A stretch of DNA of 64,000 nucleotides from Lysinibacillus sp. KCTC 33748 (GCF_002237755.1 NZ_MWSJ01000021.1:1-64000); one strand, 5' to 3'. Positions 17,527 to 26,695 are shown, numbered from the stretch's first letter. Notes: generated by a model not told the origin, from the letters alone. Translations and numbers: made by a program.

Positions 17527-18109
17527 TATTAGATTTCCTTTCAAATGTTTGTAGCCAATCTTGTTGTGAATTGATATTGATGAATGTTGAGCTGTCGTCT
17601 TCAAAGGGAACATAACACACTTGAAGTTGCTCTAACAAGACTTTCATACTTCGCTTGTTTTGTTGGACTAGTTGATGTGCTTTTGGTAAAGCACTGCGTC
17701 GATATAAAGCAGCAAGAGGTTGTAATCTTGAAGCTTGTTTAGGAACAATAGCCTCATAACGGTCATCGATAAATGTTAGCATAGTTTGGACAAATTCTGC
17801 ATTAATAAAAGGCATATCGCTTGCTATTACGAAAAACCACTCTACTTCTGGGAAGTTTGTCATGATATGATGCAAGGCAAATAGAGGTCCTTGATGAGGC
17901 TGTTTTTCAATGCTCCATTGGACATCATCTTCTACAAACTTCGATTGCAAGCTAGCATTTGTAGCAATAATTAAAGGATGTAGTTGATTTTTTTGTAAGG
18001 CTATGAGACTTTGCTTATATAAAGGCAGACCAGCAAATAATTCAAACATTTTCGCTTGACCATACCGAGAAGATTGACCGCCAGCTAAGACAACACCAGC
18101 TATTTTCAT
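17519..18109 (-). CDS. mobA: MobA, molybdenum cofactor guanylyltransferase
   Basis: 196 residues. Adds GMP to molybdopterin to make the guanine dinucleotide form that FdhF needs. Has the nucleotidyltransferase start [13 protein letters not shown], then ASDMPFI with the metal-binding Asp. Overlaps moaB by four bases (ATGA) and moaC by eight, so it is in a tight coupled operon. Confidence 0.92.
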   Translation of the reverse strand: MKIAGVVLAGGQSSRYGQAKMFELFAGLPLYKQSLIALQKNQLHPLIIATNASLQSKFVEDDVQWSIEKQPHQGPLFALHHIMTNFPEVEWFFVIASDMPFINAEFVQTMLTFIDDRYEAIVPKQASRLQPLAALYRRSALPKAHQLVQQNKRSMKVLLEQLQVCYVPFEDDSSTFININSQQDWLQTFERKSNNE

Positions 18110-18600
18110 ATGCGATTCAACTCACCGACAAAATGTTGCACAGTAGGAAGAATCAGTTTTGTCATGGCAAGTGTTACGGCATTCGTGGAACCCGGTAGCA
18201 CATAGATAGCCGTTTTATTGCGACTACCTGCTGTTGCACGACTAAACATAGCTTTTGGGCCGATTTCTTCATAGCTTAATGTTCGAAATAACTCACCAAA
18301 TCCCATCATTTCTTTTTCGAAAAGAGGGAGAATCGTATCATAAGTTTGGTCTCTAGGTGTAAACCCTGTTCCACCTGTTACGATAATGGTATTAATGGTA
18401 GAATCAGCGCACCATTTTTGTACATGGTTTGAGATTTCAAGTGGTTCATCTTTTGATATTTGATAGTCTACTAATTCAAATGAAGCTTCTTGAAGCAATG
18501 ATTGAATACGCTGACCACCATGATCATCCGCCTTCGTGCGTGTGTCACTTACTGTTAAAATGGCAGCTCGTATAGAAAGTTGACTATGTGTAGGATGCAA
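18106..18600 (-). CDS. moaB: MoaB/MogA-type molybdopterin adenylyltransferase
   Basis: 164 residues. Family that adenylates molybdopterin before molybdenum insertion. Motifs: TVSDTR near the start, TGGTGFTPRD, and LPGSTNAV. B. subtilis MoaB is of the same size. First gene of the minus-strand operon, divergent from moeB with a 119-base promoter gap. A purine-rich AAAGGAGGC site precedes the start. Confidence 0.92.
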   Translation of the reverse strand: MHPTHSQLSIRAAILTVSDTRTKADDHGGQRIQSLLQEASFELVDYQISKDEPLEISNHVQKWCADSTINTIIVTGGTGFTPRDQTYDTILPLFEKEMMGFGELFRTLSYEEIGPKAMFSRATAGSRNKTAIYVLPGSTNAVTLAMTKLILPTVQHFVGELNRI

Positions 18601-18719
18601 GATAAAAGGCCTCCTTTTAAAGAGTTGATATTGTTTTTGCTGAAAAACATTGCTTTTATTATAAAGCTATAAATGAAAAGGTCAAACTAAAATTCATAGA
18701 AAGAAAGGCAAAAACGTTT

Positions 18720-19736
18720 ATGCATAATAGATATTCTAGACAACAATTATTCAGCCCAATCGGAGAACAAGGGCAGCTATTACTAAAACAAAAGCATGTC
18801 TTAATGATAGGGGTTGGTGCTTTAGGCAGTGCTAGCGCAGAGGCTCTAGTAAGGGCCGGTATCGGAAAATTGACGATTATTGATCGTGACTATGTAGAGT
18901 GGAGTAATCTACAAAGACAACAACTATATACTGAGCAAGATGCACAAGAAAAAGTCCCTAAAGTCATCGCTGCAAAACAACGACTACAAAGCATTAACTC
19001 TGAGGTAGAAATCAACGAATATATAGTTGATGCGTGTACAGAGCAATTAGTTTCACTGCTTGAAGATGTAGATATGATGGTAGATGCAACGGATAATTTT
19101 GATATTCGCTTTATGATGAACGATCTTGCACAAAAATATCAAATTCCTTGGGTTTATGGTTCTTGTATTGGCAGTTATGGCGCTACTTATACGATTGTGC
19201 CAGGTACAACACCTTGTTTACATTGTTTGCTAGCAGCGATACCCAATACGGGGATGACATGCGATACAGTAGGAATAATCAGTCCGACTGTTCAAATCGT
19301 AGCAGCCTATCAAGTAGCTGAGGTTTTAAAGTATTTAGTAGGTAATGAAGAAGCATTACGAAAAAGTTATTTAACTTTTGATGTTTGGCAAAATCAACAC
19401 TATGAAATAAACGTTGAAAAAATTCGTAATCATGATTGTCCATCCTGTGGAAAAAATCCGACGTATCCGTATTTGTCATATGAAAATCAAACAAAATTAA
19501 ATGTATTATGTGGTCGGGATGCTATTCAAATACGTCCACCTAAACCGATTCACTATAATTTGGATCAGCTCGCTGTCCAACTTCGTCCTTATGGTGATAT
19601 TCAACAAAATCCCTATTTATTATCTTGCCAAGCAGAAGATTATCGACTAGTGATTTTTCAAGATGGACGAGTTGTTATTCACGGTGTAAAAGATATACAA
19701 AAGGCTAAAACCATTTATTATCGTTTATTCGGATAA
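18720..19736 (+). CDS. moeB: MoeB/ThiF-type adenylyltransferase
   Basis: 338 residues; activates the MoaD C-terminal Gly-Gly by adenylation for sulfur loading. N-terminal YSRQQLF, GVGALGS nucleotide loop (about residue 37), RDYVEWSNLQRQ, DATDNFD, a conserved Cys in GMTCDTVG, and a zinc pair CPSC near residue 239. A C-terminal region of about 80 residues (rhodanese/ubiquitin-like, degenerate) fits the B. subtilis MoeB length. First gene of the plus-strand run moeB-moeA-mobB-moaE-moaD, 14 bases before moeA. Confidence 0.9.
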   Translation: MHNRYSRQQLFSPIGEQGQLLLKQKHVLMIGVGALGSASAEALVRAGIGKLTIIDRDYVEWSNLQRQQLYTEQDAQEKVPKVIAAKQRLQSINSEVEINEYIVDACTEQLVSLLEDVDMMVDATDNFDIRFMMNDLAQKYQIPWVYGSCIGSYGATYTIVPGTTPCLHCLLAAIPNTGMTCDTVGIISPTVQIVAAYQVAEVLKYLVGNEEALRKSYLTFDVWQNQHYEINVEKIRNHDCPSCGKNPTYPYLSYENQTKLNVLCGRDAIQIRPPKPIHYNLDQLAVQLRPYGDIQQNPYLLSCQAEDYRLVIFQDGRVVIHGVKDIQKAKTIYYRLFG

Positions 19737-19750
19737 AGGAGTGTTCTAAA

Positions 19751-21043
19751 ATGTTAGAAAAAAGAAAACCAATTGCTGTTGCGGAAGCTGTTCAACGGGT
19801 CATGCAGTTTGCATTCCTAGAAAAAGTAGAAACCGTATCACTACAGCAAGCACATGGACGTTTTTTAGCAGAAGATATTGCAGCTGACCAAGATGTACCA
19901 TCATTTGATCGCTCACCATATGATGGTTATGCTATTCGCTCGGTCGATAGTCAGGAAGCATGTTCAGAAAATCCAGTAACCTTCAAAGTAGTAGGGGAAA
20001 TTGGGGCGGGCTATGTATTTGAGGGAGCAGTGGGTGATCGAGAAGCGGTGCGCATTATGACAGGAGCTCCTATCCCACGCGGTTGCGATGCAGTCGTTAT
20101 GCTAGAATTAGCACGCACCTTTGAAGAAGACGGTCAACGTTATATGTCAATTAAACGCTCTTATGAAGCAGGAACAAATATTTCCTATAAAGGTGAGGAC
20201 GTTCAAAAAGGCGCAATTCTTATTGAAAAAGGACAATACATCAATCCGGGTGTTGTCGCATTACTTGCTACTTTTGGTTATGATCAAGTACCCGTTTTTC
20301 AAAAACCAATTGTAGGCGTTATTGCAACAGGAAGTGAATTACTAGAACCAAGTGATGCTTTACAGCCAGGGAAAATTCGTAATAGTAATGCCTATATGAT
20401 AATGGCTCAAATTGAACGTGCTGGGGCAACCGTCAAATATTTTGGTAAATTGAGCGATGAGTTAAATTTATGTATACAAGCTGTAGAAAAAGCTCTTCAG
20501 GAAGTAGATATATTGATTACAACAGGAGGAGTATCAGTAGGCGATTACGATTACTTACCTGCCATTTATGAAGCCATTGACGCACAGGTACTGTTTAATA
20601 AAGTGGCAATGCGACCAGGTAGTGTAACAACTGTTGCGGCTCGAAATGGTCAATTATTATTTGGACTTTCAGGTAATCCATCAGCTTGCTATGTTGGGTT
20701 TGAACTATTTACCCGACCTATTATTCGAACAGCATTCGGTAATAAGCAACCACATCTACGTAGAGAGCAGGCTGTTTTAGGTGCGGACTTTAAAAAACCG
20801 AATCCGTTTACTCGTTTTGTACGTGCTAATGCCTCGTACGAAAACGGTCAATTAATTGCAGTTCCTTCTGGTTTTGATAAATCTAGTGCGGTTTCTTCTT
20901 TAGCGGAAGCTAATGCCTTTATTGTATTACCAGGTGGATCACGTGGATACGAAAAAGGAATGCAAGTTGTTGTCTTAATGTTAGAAGATTTGCAGGGAAG
21001 TGAGTGGCCATGGGACAACATCGAAAAATCCTACAAATCATAG
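19751..21043 (+). CDS. moeA: MoeA, molybdopterin molybdotransferase
   Basis: 430 residues. Inserts molybdate into adenylylated molybdopterin. Landmarks: PSFDRSPYDGYAIR, MTGAPIP, GVIATGSELL, TTGGVSVGDYD, and LSGNPSAC. The end overlaps the mobB start. Ribosome site AAAGGAG lies before the ATG. Confidence 0.94.
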   Translation: MLEKRKPIAVAEAVQRVMQFAFLEKVETVSLQQAHGRFLAEDIAADQDVPSFDRSPYDGYAIRSVDSQEACSENPVTFKVVGEIGAGYVFEGAVGDREAVRIMTGAPIPRGCDAVVMLELARTFEEDGQRYMSIKRSYEAGTNISYKGEDVQKGAILIEKGQYINPGVVALLATFGYDQVPVFQKPIVGVIATGSELLEPSDALQPGKIRNSNAYMIMAQIERAGATVKYFGKLSDELNLCIQAVEKALQEVDILITTGGVSVGDYDYLPAIYEAIDAQVLFNKVAMRPGSVTTVAARNGQLLFGLSGNPSACYVGFELFTRPIIRTAFGNKQPHLRREQAVLGADFKKPNPFTRFVRANASYENGQLIAVPSGFDKSSAVSSLAEANAFIVLPGGSRGYEKGMQVVVLMLEDLQGSEWPWDNIEKSYKS

Positions 21044-21528
21044 GCTATCAAAATAGTGGCAAGACGACGTTAATGGAACAGCTCATTACACAAGCTACCA
21101 TAGATGGTTTTCGGGTAGGAACAATCAAGCACCATGGACATGGTGGTATCCCTATGATCGAAAGTTCAAAAGATAGTGTTCGTCATGAGAAAGCGGGTGC
21201 AAGTGTCACAGCAGTTGAGGGAGAAGGTACTTTGCGCATGAGTATTCACCAAAGTAACTGGCAGCTTGCTGATATACTAGCTATTTATGAAACATTTAAG
21301 ATGGATATCATTTTTATTGAAGGCTATAAAAATGAAGACTTTCCGAAGGTTGTTCTTTTGCGCCAGGCGGAAGATGAATCTTTGCTACAAAAAGTAAGTA
21401 ATATCATCTGTGTTCTTTATTGGCCAACCTATCCACTAAATAAACCACTAGATTACCCAACTTTTTCAATTCATGAGAAGGAACAATATATAAAATTTTT
21501 AATGCAAGAAATGAGGCAGAAATCATGA
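21010..21528 (+). CDS. mobB: MobB, molybdopterin-guanine dinucleotide biosynthesis adaptor
   Basis: 172 residues. P-loop GYQNSGKTTL at the N-terminus, HHGHG, and DIIFIEGYK. Works with MobA/MoeA as a GTP-binding adaptor; not essential in E. coli. GTG at 21004 is another possible start (two codons earlier). Overlaps moeA by 34 bases and moaE by four (ATGA). Confidence 0.9.
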   Translation: MGQHRKILQIIGYQNSGKTTLMEQLITQATIDGFRVGTIKHHGHGGIPMIESSKDSVRHEKAGASVTAVEGEGTLRMSIHQSNWQLADILAIYETFKMDIIFIEGYKNEDFPKVVLLRQAEDESLLQKVSNIICVLYWPTYPLNKPLDYPTFSIHEKEQYIKFLMQEMRQKS

Positions 21529-22004
21529 CTACATCGTTGTTTGAAATTATTGATAAACCAATTGATGTTGAAGAAGTTAGACAAAAAGTATCAGATCGAA
21601 ATGCTGGTGCGATCACTGTTTTCATCGGAACAGTACGTGAAATGACAAAAGGAAAGAAAACACTACATTTGGAATATCAAGCTTATCCAGCTATGGCTAT
21701 TAAAATGTTTGAACAAATATCTAAAGAAATACAAGAGCGATGGTCAGAAGCAAAAGTAGCCATTACACATCGTGTTGGTCATTTAGAAATCTCGGATATT
21801 GCCGTAGTAATCGCGGTTTCATCACCACATCGTAAAATAGCCTATGAAGCAAATGAATATGCTATTGATCGTATAAAACAAATTGTGCCTATTTGGAAAA
21901 AAGAGTATTGGGAAGATGGGACCGAATGGATTGGTGATCAATTAGAAAATGTCCCTTATCCAAAAGGAAATCCATCAATCAGTGAGGAGGAATCTTGTGA
22001 TTAA
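21525..22004 (+). CDS. moaE: MoaE, molybdopterin synthase catalytic subunit
   Basis: 159 residues. Joins with thiocarboxylated MoaD to place two sulfurs on precursor Z. Motifs: GAITVFIGTVR, LEYQAYPAMA, HRVGHLEI, SPHRKIAYEA and IWKKEYWEDG with the catalytic lysines. Overlaps mobB by four bases and moaD by eight. Confidence 0.94.
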   Translation: MTTSLFEIIDKPIDVEEVRQKVSDRNAGAITVFIGTVREMTKGKKTLHLEYQAYPAMAIKMFEQISKEIQERWSEAKVAITHRVGHLEISDIAVVIAVSSPHRKIAYEANEYAIDRIKQIVPIWKKEYWEDGTEWIGDQLENVPYPKGNPSISEEESCD

Positions 22005-22230
22005 CATATTATTATTTGCTCACTTACAAGAAAGTATAGGCGAGTCAAAATTATGTGTAGACCTGTCAGATAGAACAATTGGACAAATTAAAGAATGGAT
22101 GGAAATACAATATCCACAGGTTTCTTTACAACATGTTATGACAGCGGTAAATGAGGAATTTGCAACAGATGCAACGGTCGTAAAAAAAGGGGATACAGTC
22201 GCGTTCATTCCACCCATTAGTGGAGGGTAA
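21997..22230 (+). CDS. moaD: MoaD, molybdopterin synthase sulfur carrier
   Basis: 77 residues, ubiquitin-like, ends in the required GG (IPPISGG). Start is GTG 21997, seven bases after GAGGAGG; an upstream in-frame extension inside moaE lacks a ribosome site. Last gene of the plus-strand operon. Confidence 0.92.
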   Translation: MINILLFAHLQESIGESKLCVDLSDRTIGQIKEWMEIQYPQVSLQHVMTAVNEEFATDATVVKKGDTVAFIPPISGG

Positions 22231-22234
22231 AAAG

Positions 22235-22280
22235 AAAAGATGTAGTTGGTCCAGTTTAGTGAACCGACTACATCTTTTAT
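22235..22280. terminator. Bidirectional terminator between moaD and modB
   Basis: AAAAGATGTAGTTGGT pairs with ACCGACTACATCTTTT (16 bp, one G-U). It has T on both sides, so it can serve moaD and, from the other strand, modB. Confidence 0.9.
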
Positions 22281-22340
22281 TATTTTGATCCAGAAAAAGC
22301 TCGTCGTAGGGGAAGATACTCTACTGGTTAAAGTTTTACT

Positions 22341-22997
22341 TTATGCCTTTATGAGATGAACGCTCAGAAGCATAAGGAAGGAAATACCTATCATACAAAT
22401 CACCCATGACCAAGCGAGTGACATGTTACCTGAACCAATCGCCATGTAAATAGCAAGTGGCGTCGTTTGCGTTTTGCCTGGGAGGTTACCAGCAAACATT
22501 AAGGTTGCACCGAATTCACCTAAAGCTCGTGTAAAACTTAAAATTCCACCAGAGACAATTGATTTTAATGCAAGAGGAATAGAAATAAAGAAAAAGACTT
22601 GCCATTCTTTTGCACCATCAACACGTGCAGCGTTCTCGATGTCCTCATCAACAGATTCAAAGCCGGTTTTTGCTGATTGATACATTAAAGGAAATGCAAC
22701 GACAGTAGAGGCTATGACTGCCGCCCACCATGTGAACATAACGGGTTGGTTAAAAAGCCATGTAATAAAGTTACCTAGTACACTGTTCTTACCAAAAATA
22801 ATAATTAGAAGAAACCCTATTACAGTAGGGGGCAATACTAGTGGTAAAAGTAACACTGTTTCTAGAAATAATTTTCCTTTGAACATACGTTTTGCCATCC
22901 ATTTACCAAATAGAATACCAGTTACTATCACAATTATTCCTGACACAAGAGCTATTTCGATAGAAAGTTTTAGAGGTGACCAGAAATCAGTACTCAT
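22341..22997 (-). CDS. modB: ModB, molybdate ABC transporter permease
   Basis: 218 residues, about five membrane helices. The EAA loop (NAARVDGAKEWQVFFFISIP) that contacts the ATPase is present, followed by GEFGATLMFAGN, typical of molybdate permeases. Three bases after modA on the same strand. The expected ATPase modC is not next to it. Confidence 0.92.
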   Translation of the reverse strand: MSTDFWSPLKLSIEIALVSGIIVIVTGILFGKWMAKRMFKGKLFLETVLLLPLVLPPTVIGFLLIIIFGKNSVLGNFITWLFNQPVMFTWWAAVIASTVVAFPLMYQSAKTGFESVDEDIENAARVDGAKEWQVFFFISIPLALKSIVSGGILSFTRALGEFGATLMFAGNLPGKTQTTPLAIYMAIGSGNMSLAWSWVICMIGISFLMLLSVHLIKA

Positions 22998-23000
22998 CTA

Positions 23001-23786
23001 TTAATGAGTCCCTTGAAACCCATATTTTTTAAATACTTTCATCGCTTCATCACTTTGTAAATAGTGATAAAAATCTTCCGCTTCTTTTGCATGCTTACTA
23101 TCTTTGATAACACCTACAGGATAAATAATAGGTGTATGCATATCTTCTTTGGCTGTAGCAACGACATCGACTTTTTCTGATACAAGAGCATCTGTTTTAT
23201 AAACTAGGCCTGCATCGACATTTTCAGTTTCTGTATATGTAAGAACTTGTCGTACGTCTTTTGTATACACTACTTTTGATTCTACATGTTCCAAAAGCTT
23301 CATGTTTTTCAATATTTCTATACCGTACTTGCCAGCAGGAACCGTTTCAGGTGTACCAATGGCAATCTTATCAGCTTTCGTTACGTCTTCAAATGATTGA
23401 ATCTGTTTTTCATTTTTCTTAGGAACAATCAATACTAATTCGTTCGCTAAAAGATCTGTTCCTTGTTTTTTATCGATTAAATCTTCTTGAACTAGCTCAT
23501 CAAACTTATCTTCTGCTGCTGAAAAGAAAAGATCAACAGGAGCACCTTCTGAAATTTGTTGTTGTAATGCACCAGAGCCACCAAAGTTAAATGTGATTTT
23601 AATAGTATCGTGTTCATTTTCATATGCTTTTTGAAGCTCTTCTAATGATTCTTGTAAACTAGCTGCTGCGGAAATCGTTAACTCAACGGGCTCTTTTGTT
23701 TTGTTGCTGTTTTCTTGGCTACTGCAGCCTGCTAAAATGCTGACTAGTAGTAACAATGAAGCTATCAAATTATAATACTTTTTCAC
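23001..23786 (-). CDS. modA: ModA, molybdate-binding lipoprotein
   Basis: 261 residues. Lipobox ILAGC, then the binding-protein fold with SAAASLQESL, FGGSGALQQQI, and PVDLFFSAA (oxyanion-binding loops). Captures molybdate (possibly tungstate) outside the cell for ModB. Start is GTG or ATG near 23786. Upstream is a perfect 30-bp palindrome likely to be the operator. Confidence 0.92.
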   Translation of the reverse strand: MKKYYNLIASLLLLVSILAGCSSQENSNKTKEPVELTISAAASLQESLEELQKAYENEHDTIKITFNFGGSGALQQQISEGAPVDLFFSAAEDKFDELVQEDLIDKKQGTDLLANELVLIVPKKNEKQIQSFEDVTKADKIAIGTPETVPAGKYGIEILKNMKLLEHVESKVVYTKDVRQVLTYTETENVDAGLVYKTDALVSEKVDVVATAKEDMHTPIIYPVGVIKDSKHAKEAEDFYHYLQSDEAMKVFKKYGFQGTH

Positions 23787-23802
23787 TTTGATTATACTCC
23801 TT

Positions 23803-23818
23803 TTATAACTCGTTATAA
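23803..23818. promoter_or_regulatory. Small inverted repeat, second operator-like site
   Basis: TTATAAC-TC-GTTATAA, a 7-bp inverted repeat with a two-base spacer. Shares ATAAC/GTTAT half-sites with the 30-bp palindrome beside it. Confidence 0.6.
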
Positions 23819-23820
23819 CA

Positions 23821-23850
23821 AGACATAACTAATTATAATTAGTTATGTCT
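23821..23850. promoter_or_regulatory. Perfect 30-bp palindrome in modA/regulator gap
   Basis: The half AGACATAACTAATTA is followed directly by its exact reverse complement. Its centre contains TATAAT readable on both strands, so a bound regulator could block both promoters. Likely the site for the divergent YvgK-like protein. Confidence 0.8.
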
Positions 23851-23950
23851 AAAAAAGAAATACCAAATCGTTAGAAACATTCAAGATGTTAAATATATTA
23901 TAATTACGTTACTATTGTAATCAATAGAAGCATAAGGGGAGATTTTTTAC

Positions 23951-24871
23951 ATGCCACATGAACATTCCTATACGATTGAAGAGGTTGCTCAATTATTAAA
24001 GGTTTCAAAATTAACGATCTACGATTTAGTGAAAAAGGGAGATTTACCTGTTTTTCGTGTAGGTCGACAAATGCGCGTAGATAGAACCGATTTACAATTA
24101 TATATACAAAAGAGCAAGTCAGGAGCAACTACTACCGCATCTACTACCTCGACTATTCCTTCTACAAACAAAAAAGTTATTATTAGCGGACAAGACTTAG
24201 CTTTAGACTTATTAGGAAAATATATAGAGAAAAAACAATCGAATAAAGTATTGCGCTCTCATGAAGGTAGCTTTAATGGTATTATGGGGCTGTATAATGG
24301 GGAAAGTGATATTGCTAGTTTACATTTGTACGATGGTGATACAGGGGATTATAACACACCGTATTTGAAAAAGATTTTTGTAAGCCACTCTTATATTCTT
24401 ATCAATCTGATTTCACGCCAAGCAGGCTTTTATGTGAAAAAAGGAAATCCAATGCAAATTCAATCAATGGATGATTTTAAGACTAAAACACTAAAATTGA
24501 TGAATCGTGAAAAAGGTTCAGGTGCTCGTACTTTCCTAGATGAGCAATTACGCATTCATCACATATCTCCATCCTCAATTGAAGGGTATAATGAAGAAGA
24601 AATGAGCCATATAGATGTAGCTTCTGCTGTCGCAAATGGAAATGCAGACATTGGAATAGGCATTGAAAAAATATCAAAACTTATAGATGTTGACTTTATA
24701 CCACTTGTTAGAGAACGATATGATATTGTCCTATTAAAAACTCCCGAAAATCAACAGCTGCTTGAAACGGTAAAAGAGATTTTAAATTCACCAGATTTCC
24801 AAGCGGAAGTAGTCGCATTAGGAGATTATGACGTCAGTCAAATGGGACACGTTATATATGAAACACTTTAA
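23951..24871 (+). CDS. Helix-turn-helix / binding-protein-like regulator (YvgK type)
   Basis: 306 residues. N-terminal excisionase/MerR-like DNA-binding domain (about 1-55, YTIEEVAQLLKVSKLTIYDL) joined by a Ser/Thr-rich linker to a binding-protein-like domain (about 75-300) that probably senses molybdate. B. subtilis YvgK has the same layout and lies next to the molybdate genes. Divergent from modA, with the palindrome between them. GGGGAG precedes the ATG. Confidence 0.85.
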   Translation: MPHEHSYTIEEVAQLLKVSKLTIYDLVKKGDLPVFRVGRQMRVDRTDLQLYIQKSKSGATTTASTTSTIPSTNKKVIISGQDLALDLLGKYIEKKQSNKVLRSHEGSFNGIMGLYNGESDIASLHLYDGDTGDYNTPYLKKIFVSHSYILINLISRQAGFYVKKGNPMQIQSMDDFKTKTLKLMNREKGSGARTFLDEQLRIHHISPSSIEGYNEEEMSHIDVASAVANGNADIGIGIEKISKLIDVDFIPLVRERYDIVLLKTPENQQLLETVKEILNSPDFQAEVVALGDYDVSQMGHVIYETL

Positions 24872-24886
24872 TAATGCATGGTGTGA

Positions 24887-24916
24887 AAAAAACTTACCGA
24901 AAAGGCAAGTTTTTTT
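24887..24916. terminator. Terminator after the YvgK-like gene
   Basis: AAAAAACTTACC against GGCAAGTTTTTT, a stem with one mismatch, ending in a T-run. It can also serve the minus-strand ATPase gene at 24933. Confidence 0.7.
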
Positions 24917-24932
24917 ACATTAATCGGGGAAA

Positions 24933-25985
24933 TTATAATAATACTTCAGTTTCAGCATCAAAAAATAGTAGGTGTTGAGGCTGGAGAGAAAGAGTTTCTC
25001 CGATGTTAAAGCTATGTTGGCCACTCCATTTAATTGTCCATGTTTGATCTGCCAATCGGACAATGATATGCGTTTCATGTCCTAGCTGTTCAATATTTAC
25101 TATAGGAAGATGCAAAACGTCTCCTTTTTGGAGATGCTCAGGCCGAACGCAGACTGATAATGGTGTATGTTGAGGTAAACGTGCATAAACACCGCTTGAA
25201 AGCTTCATTTTAAATTGATTTTCAATAATGAGCGTAGTATCTTCTAGAACTGCACTTGCCATGTTTATAGCTGGAGAGCCTATAAAGCTTGCGACAAATA
25301 AATTTTTGGGTTGATTATACAATTCTAGAGGTGTTCCAATTTGCTGAATACATCCATTATGTAAAACCATTACTCGATCCCCCATGGTCATCGCTTCTGT
25401 TTGATCGTGGGTTACATAAATAGTTGTTAAGCCCAATTTTTTTTGTAGTTGTTTGATTTCTGTCCGCATTTGCGTTCGTAATTGTGCATCTAAATTGGAT
25501 AAAGGCTCATCCATCAGACACAGCGGAGATTGGCTTACGATAGCACGTGCAAGAGCAACACGTTGACGTTGACCTCCGGATAAAGCTTTTGGTTTTCGAT
25601 GTAAATAATCTGTCAGCTTTAGCAATTCAACACTTTCTTGCAAACGTTTCTGCTGCTCTTGTTTATGAACGCCTTTTCTTTTTAAACCAAATAAAATATT
25701 TTGTTCCACTGTTAGATGTGGGTATAGTGCGTAATTTTGGAAAACCATTGATAAATTTCGTTCTTGAGGGGAAGCCATATCTAATGTGTCCCCATTTATT
25801 TGTATTGTGCCACTCGTCATTTTATCTAAGCCAGCAATAAGGCGCAGAAGTGTACTTTTACCTGAACCAGATGGACCTACTAATACAAAGAATTCACCTT
25901 TTTCAATCGTAATATTAATATCTTTTAATACAGGTGGTTGGGCATTATATGCTTTTTCGACATGCGTTAGCTTAATAAAACTCAT
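24933..25985 (-). CDS. ABC transporter ATPase, UgpC/MsmX/MalK type
   Basis: 350 residues. Walker A GPSGSGKST (37-45), signature LSGGQRQRVALARA, Walker B CLMDEP, switch His in THDQTEAMTMGDR, and a C-terminal TOBE-like region. The NLSMVFQNYALYPH stretch is that of the sugar or glycerol-3-phosphate family, not ordinary ModC. It is an orphan with no permease nearby other than modB. It could serve several importers like MsmX, and possibly ModAB; this is inference. Confidence 0.9.
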   Translation of the reverse strand: MSFIKLTHVEKAYNAQPPVLKDINITIEKGEFFVLVGPSGSGKSTLLRLIAGLDKMTSGTIQINGDTLDMASPQERNLSMVFQNYALYPHLTVEQNILFGLKRKGVHKQEQQKRLQESVELLKLTDYLHRKPKALSGGQRQRVALARAIVSQSPLCLMDEPLSNLDAQLRTQMRTEIKQLQKKLGLTTIYVTHDQTEAMTMGDRVMVLHNGCIQQIGTPLELYNQPKNLFVASFIGSPAINMASAVLEDTTLIIENQFKMKLSSGVYARLPQHTPLSVCVRPEHLQKGDVLHLPIVNIEQLGHETHIIVRLADQTWTIKWSGQHSFNIGETLSLQPQHLLFFDAETEVLL

Positions 25986-26300
25986 TTGTTAAACCTCATT
26001 TCAAATGATAACTAAAACAAAAGTCATTGTAACATATTCTTGTGGCACACATTATGATAGAGAAATTAACGCAGGACAAAATCTTAAAAAGAAGCTGAGT
26101 AGTTCAAAGAGGATTCAGCATTCATTAATCTAAGTGATTCAACGCTTGCGCTGAACATTTTTAAAGGTATTGAGTGGTTATTTCGATTTCAATTAACGAG
26201 GTTTGTTGATCTAAAATCGTTACTGTACCTCGTTAGTTGAACTGATTTTAGTAATGGAGTAAGTTGGTTTGTGAATAGATTTTAAAAAAATTTAGCTTTT
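25986..26300. other. Gap holding an inverted repeat
   Basis: No gene. TCAATTAACGAGGT (26189-26202) pairs with ACCTCGTTAGTTGA (26227-26240), 14 bp with one G-U. No T-run, so its role is unclear. Confidence 0.4.
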
Positions 26301-26303
26301 GCA

Positions 26304-26338
26304 CTAGACAAATATGATTTTTTTATATATAGTATAAT
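26304..26338 (+). promoter_or_regulatory. Candidate promoter of the cold-shock gene
   Basis: TAGACA, 17 bases, TATAGT, with a TATAAT just after. A sigma-A-type promoter lying before the hairpin leader. Confidence 0.5.
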
Positions 26339-26365
26339 TAATAAAATCGTTTTCAAGAGAACAAT

Positions 26366-26427
26366 AAATTCACATATTACAAAGAGTAATCGTGTTTTAT
26401 TTGATGCTTTTTGTAATATGTGAATTT
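26366..26427 (+). promoter_or_regulatory. Cold-shock leader hairpin
   Basis: AAATTCACATATTACAAA (26366-26383) pairs perfectly with the bases at 26410-26427 (18 bp) across a 26-base loop, inside the 5' leader 50 bases before the csp start. Structured leaders are usual for csp genes. Confidence 0.65.
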
Positions 26428-26476
26428 TCTTTTGGTAATATGATTTTAATTAATACAATTAATGGAGGTCATTCAA

Positions 26477-26677
26477 ATGACACAAGGTACAGTAAAATGG
26501 TTTAACTCAGAAAAAGGTTTCGGTTTCATCGAAGTAGAAGGTGGAAATGACGTATTCGCTCACTTCTCAGCTATCCAAGGTGACGGCTTCAAAACTCTTG
26601 AAGAAGGTCAAAAAGTTGAATTTTCAGTAGAAGAAGGTCAACGTGGACCTCAAGCTACAAACATCGTAAAACTTTAA
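26477..26677 (+). CDS. csp: Cold-shock protein (CspB/CspD family)
   Basis: 66 residues, the normal length. RNP1 KGFGFIEV and RNP2 DVFAHFS are present, with WFN near the start. Binds single-stranded RNA/DNA, keeping RNA open in the cold. ATG 26477 chosen (GGAGGT eight bases before); the ATG at 26462 is inside the ribosome site. A hairpin leader precedes it and a good terminator follows. Confidence 0.95.
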   Translation: MTQGTVKWFNSEKGFGFIEVEGGNDVFAHFSAIQGDGFKTLEEGQKVEFSVEEGQRGPQATNIVKL

Positions 26678-26695
26678 TTTTAATGATGTAACCAT

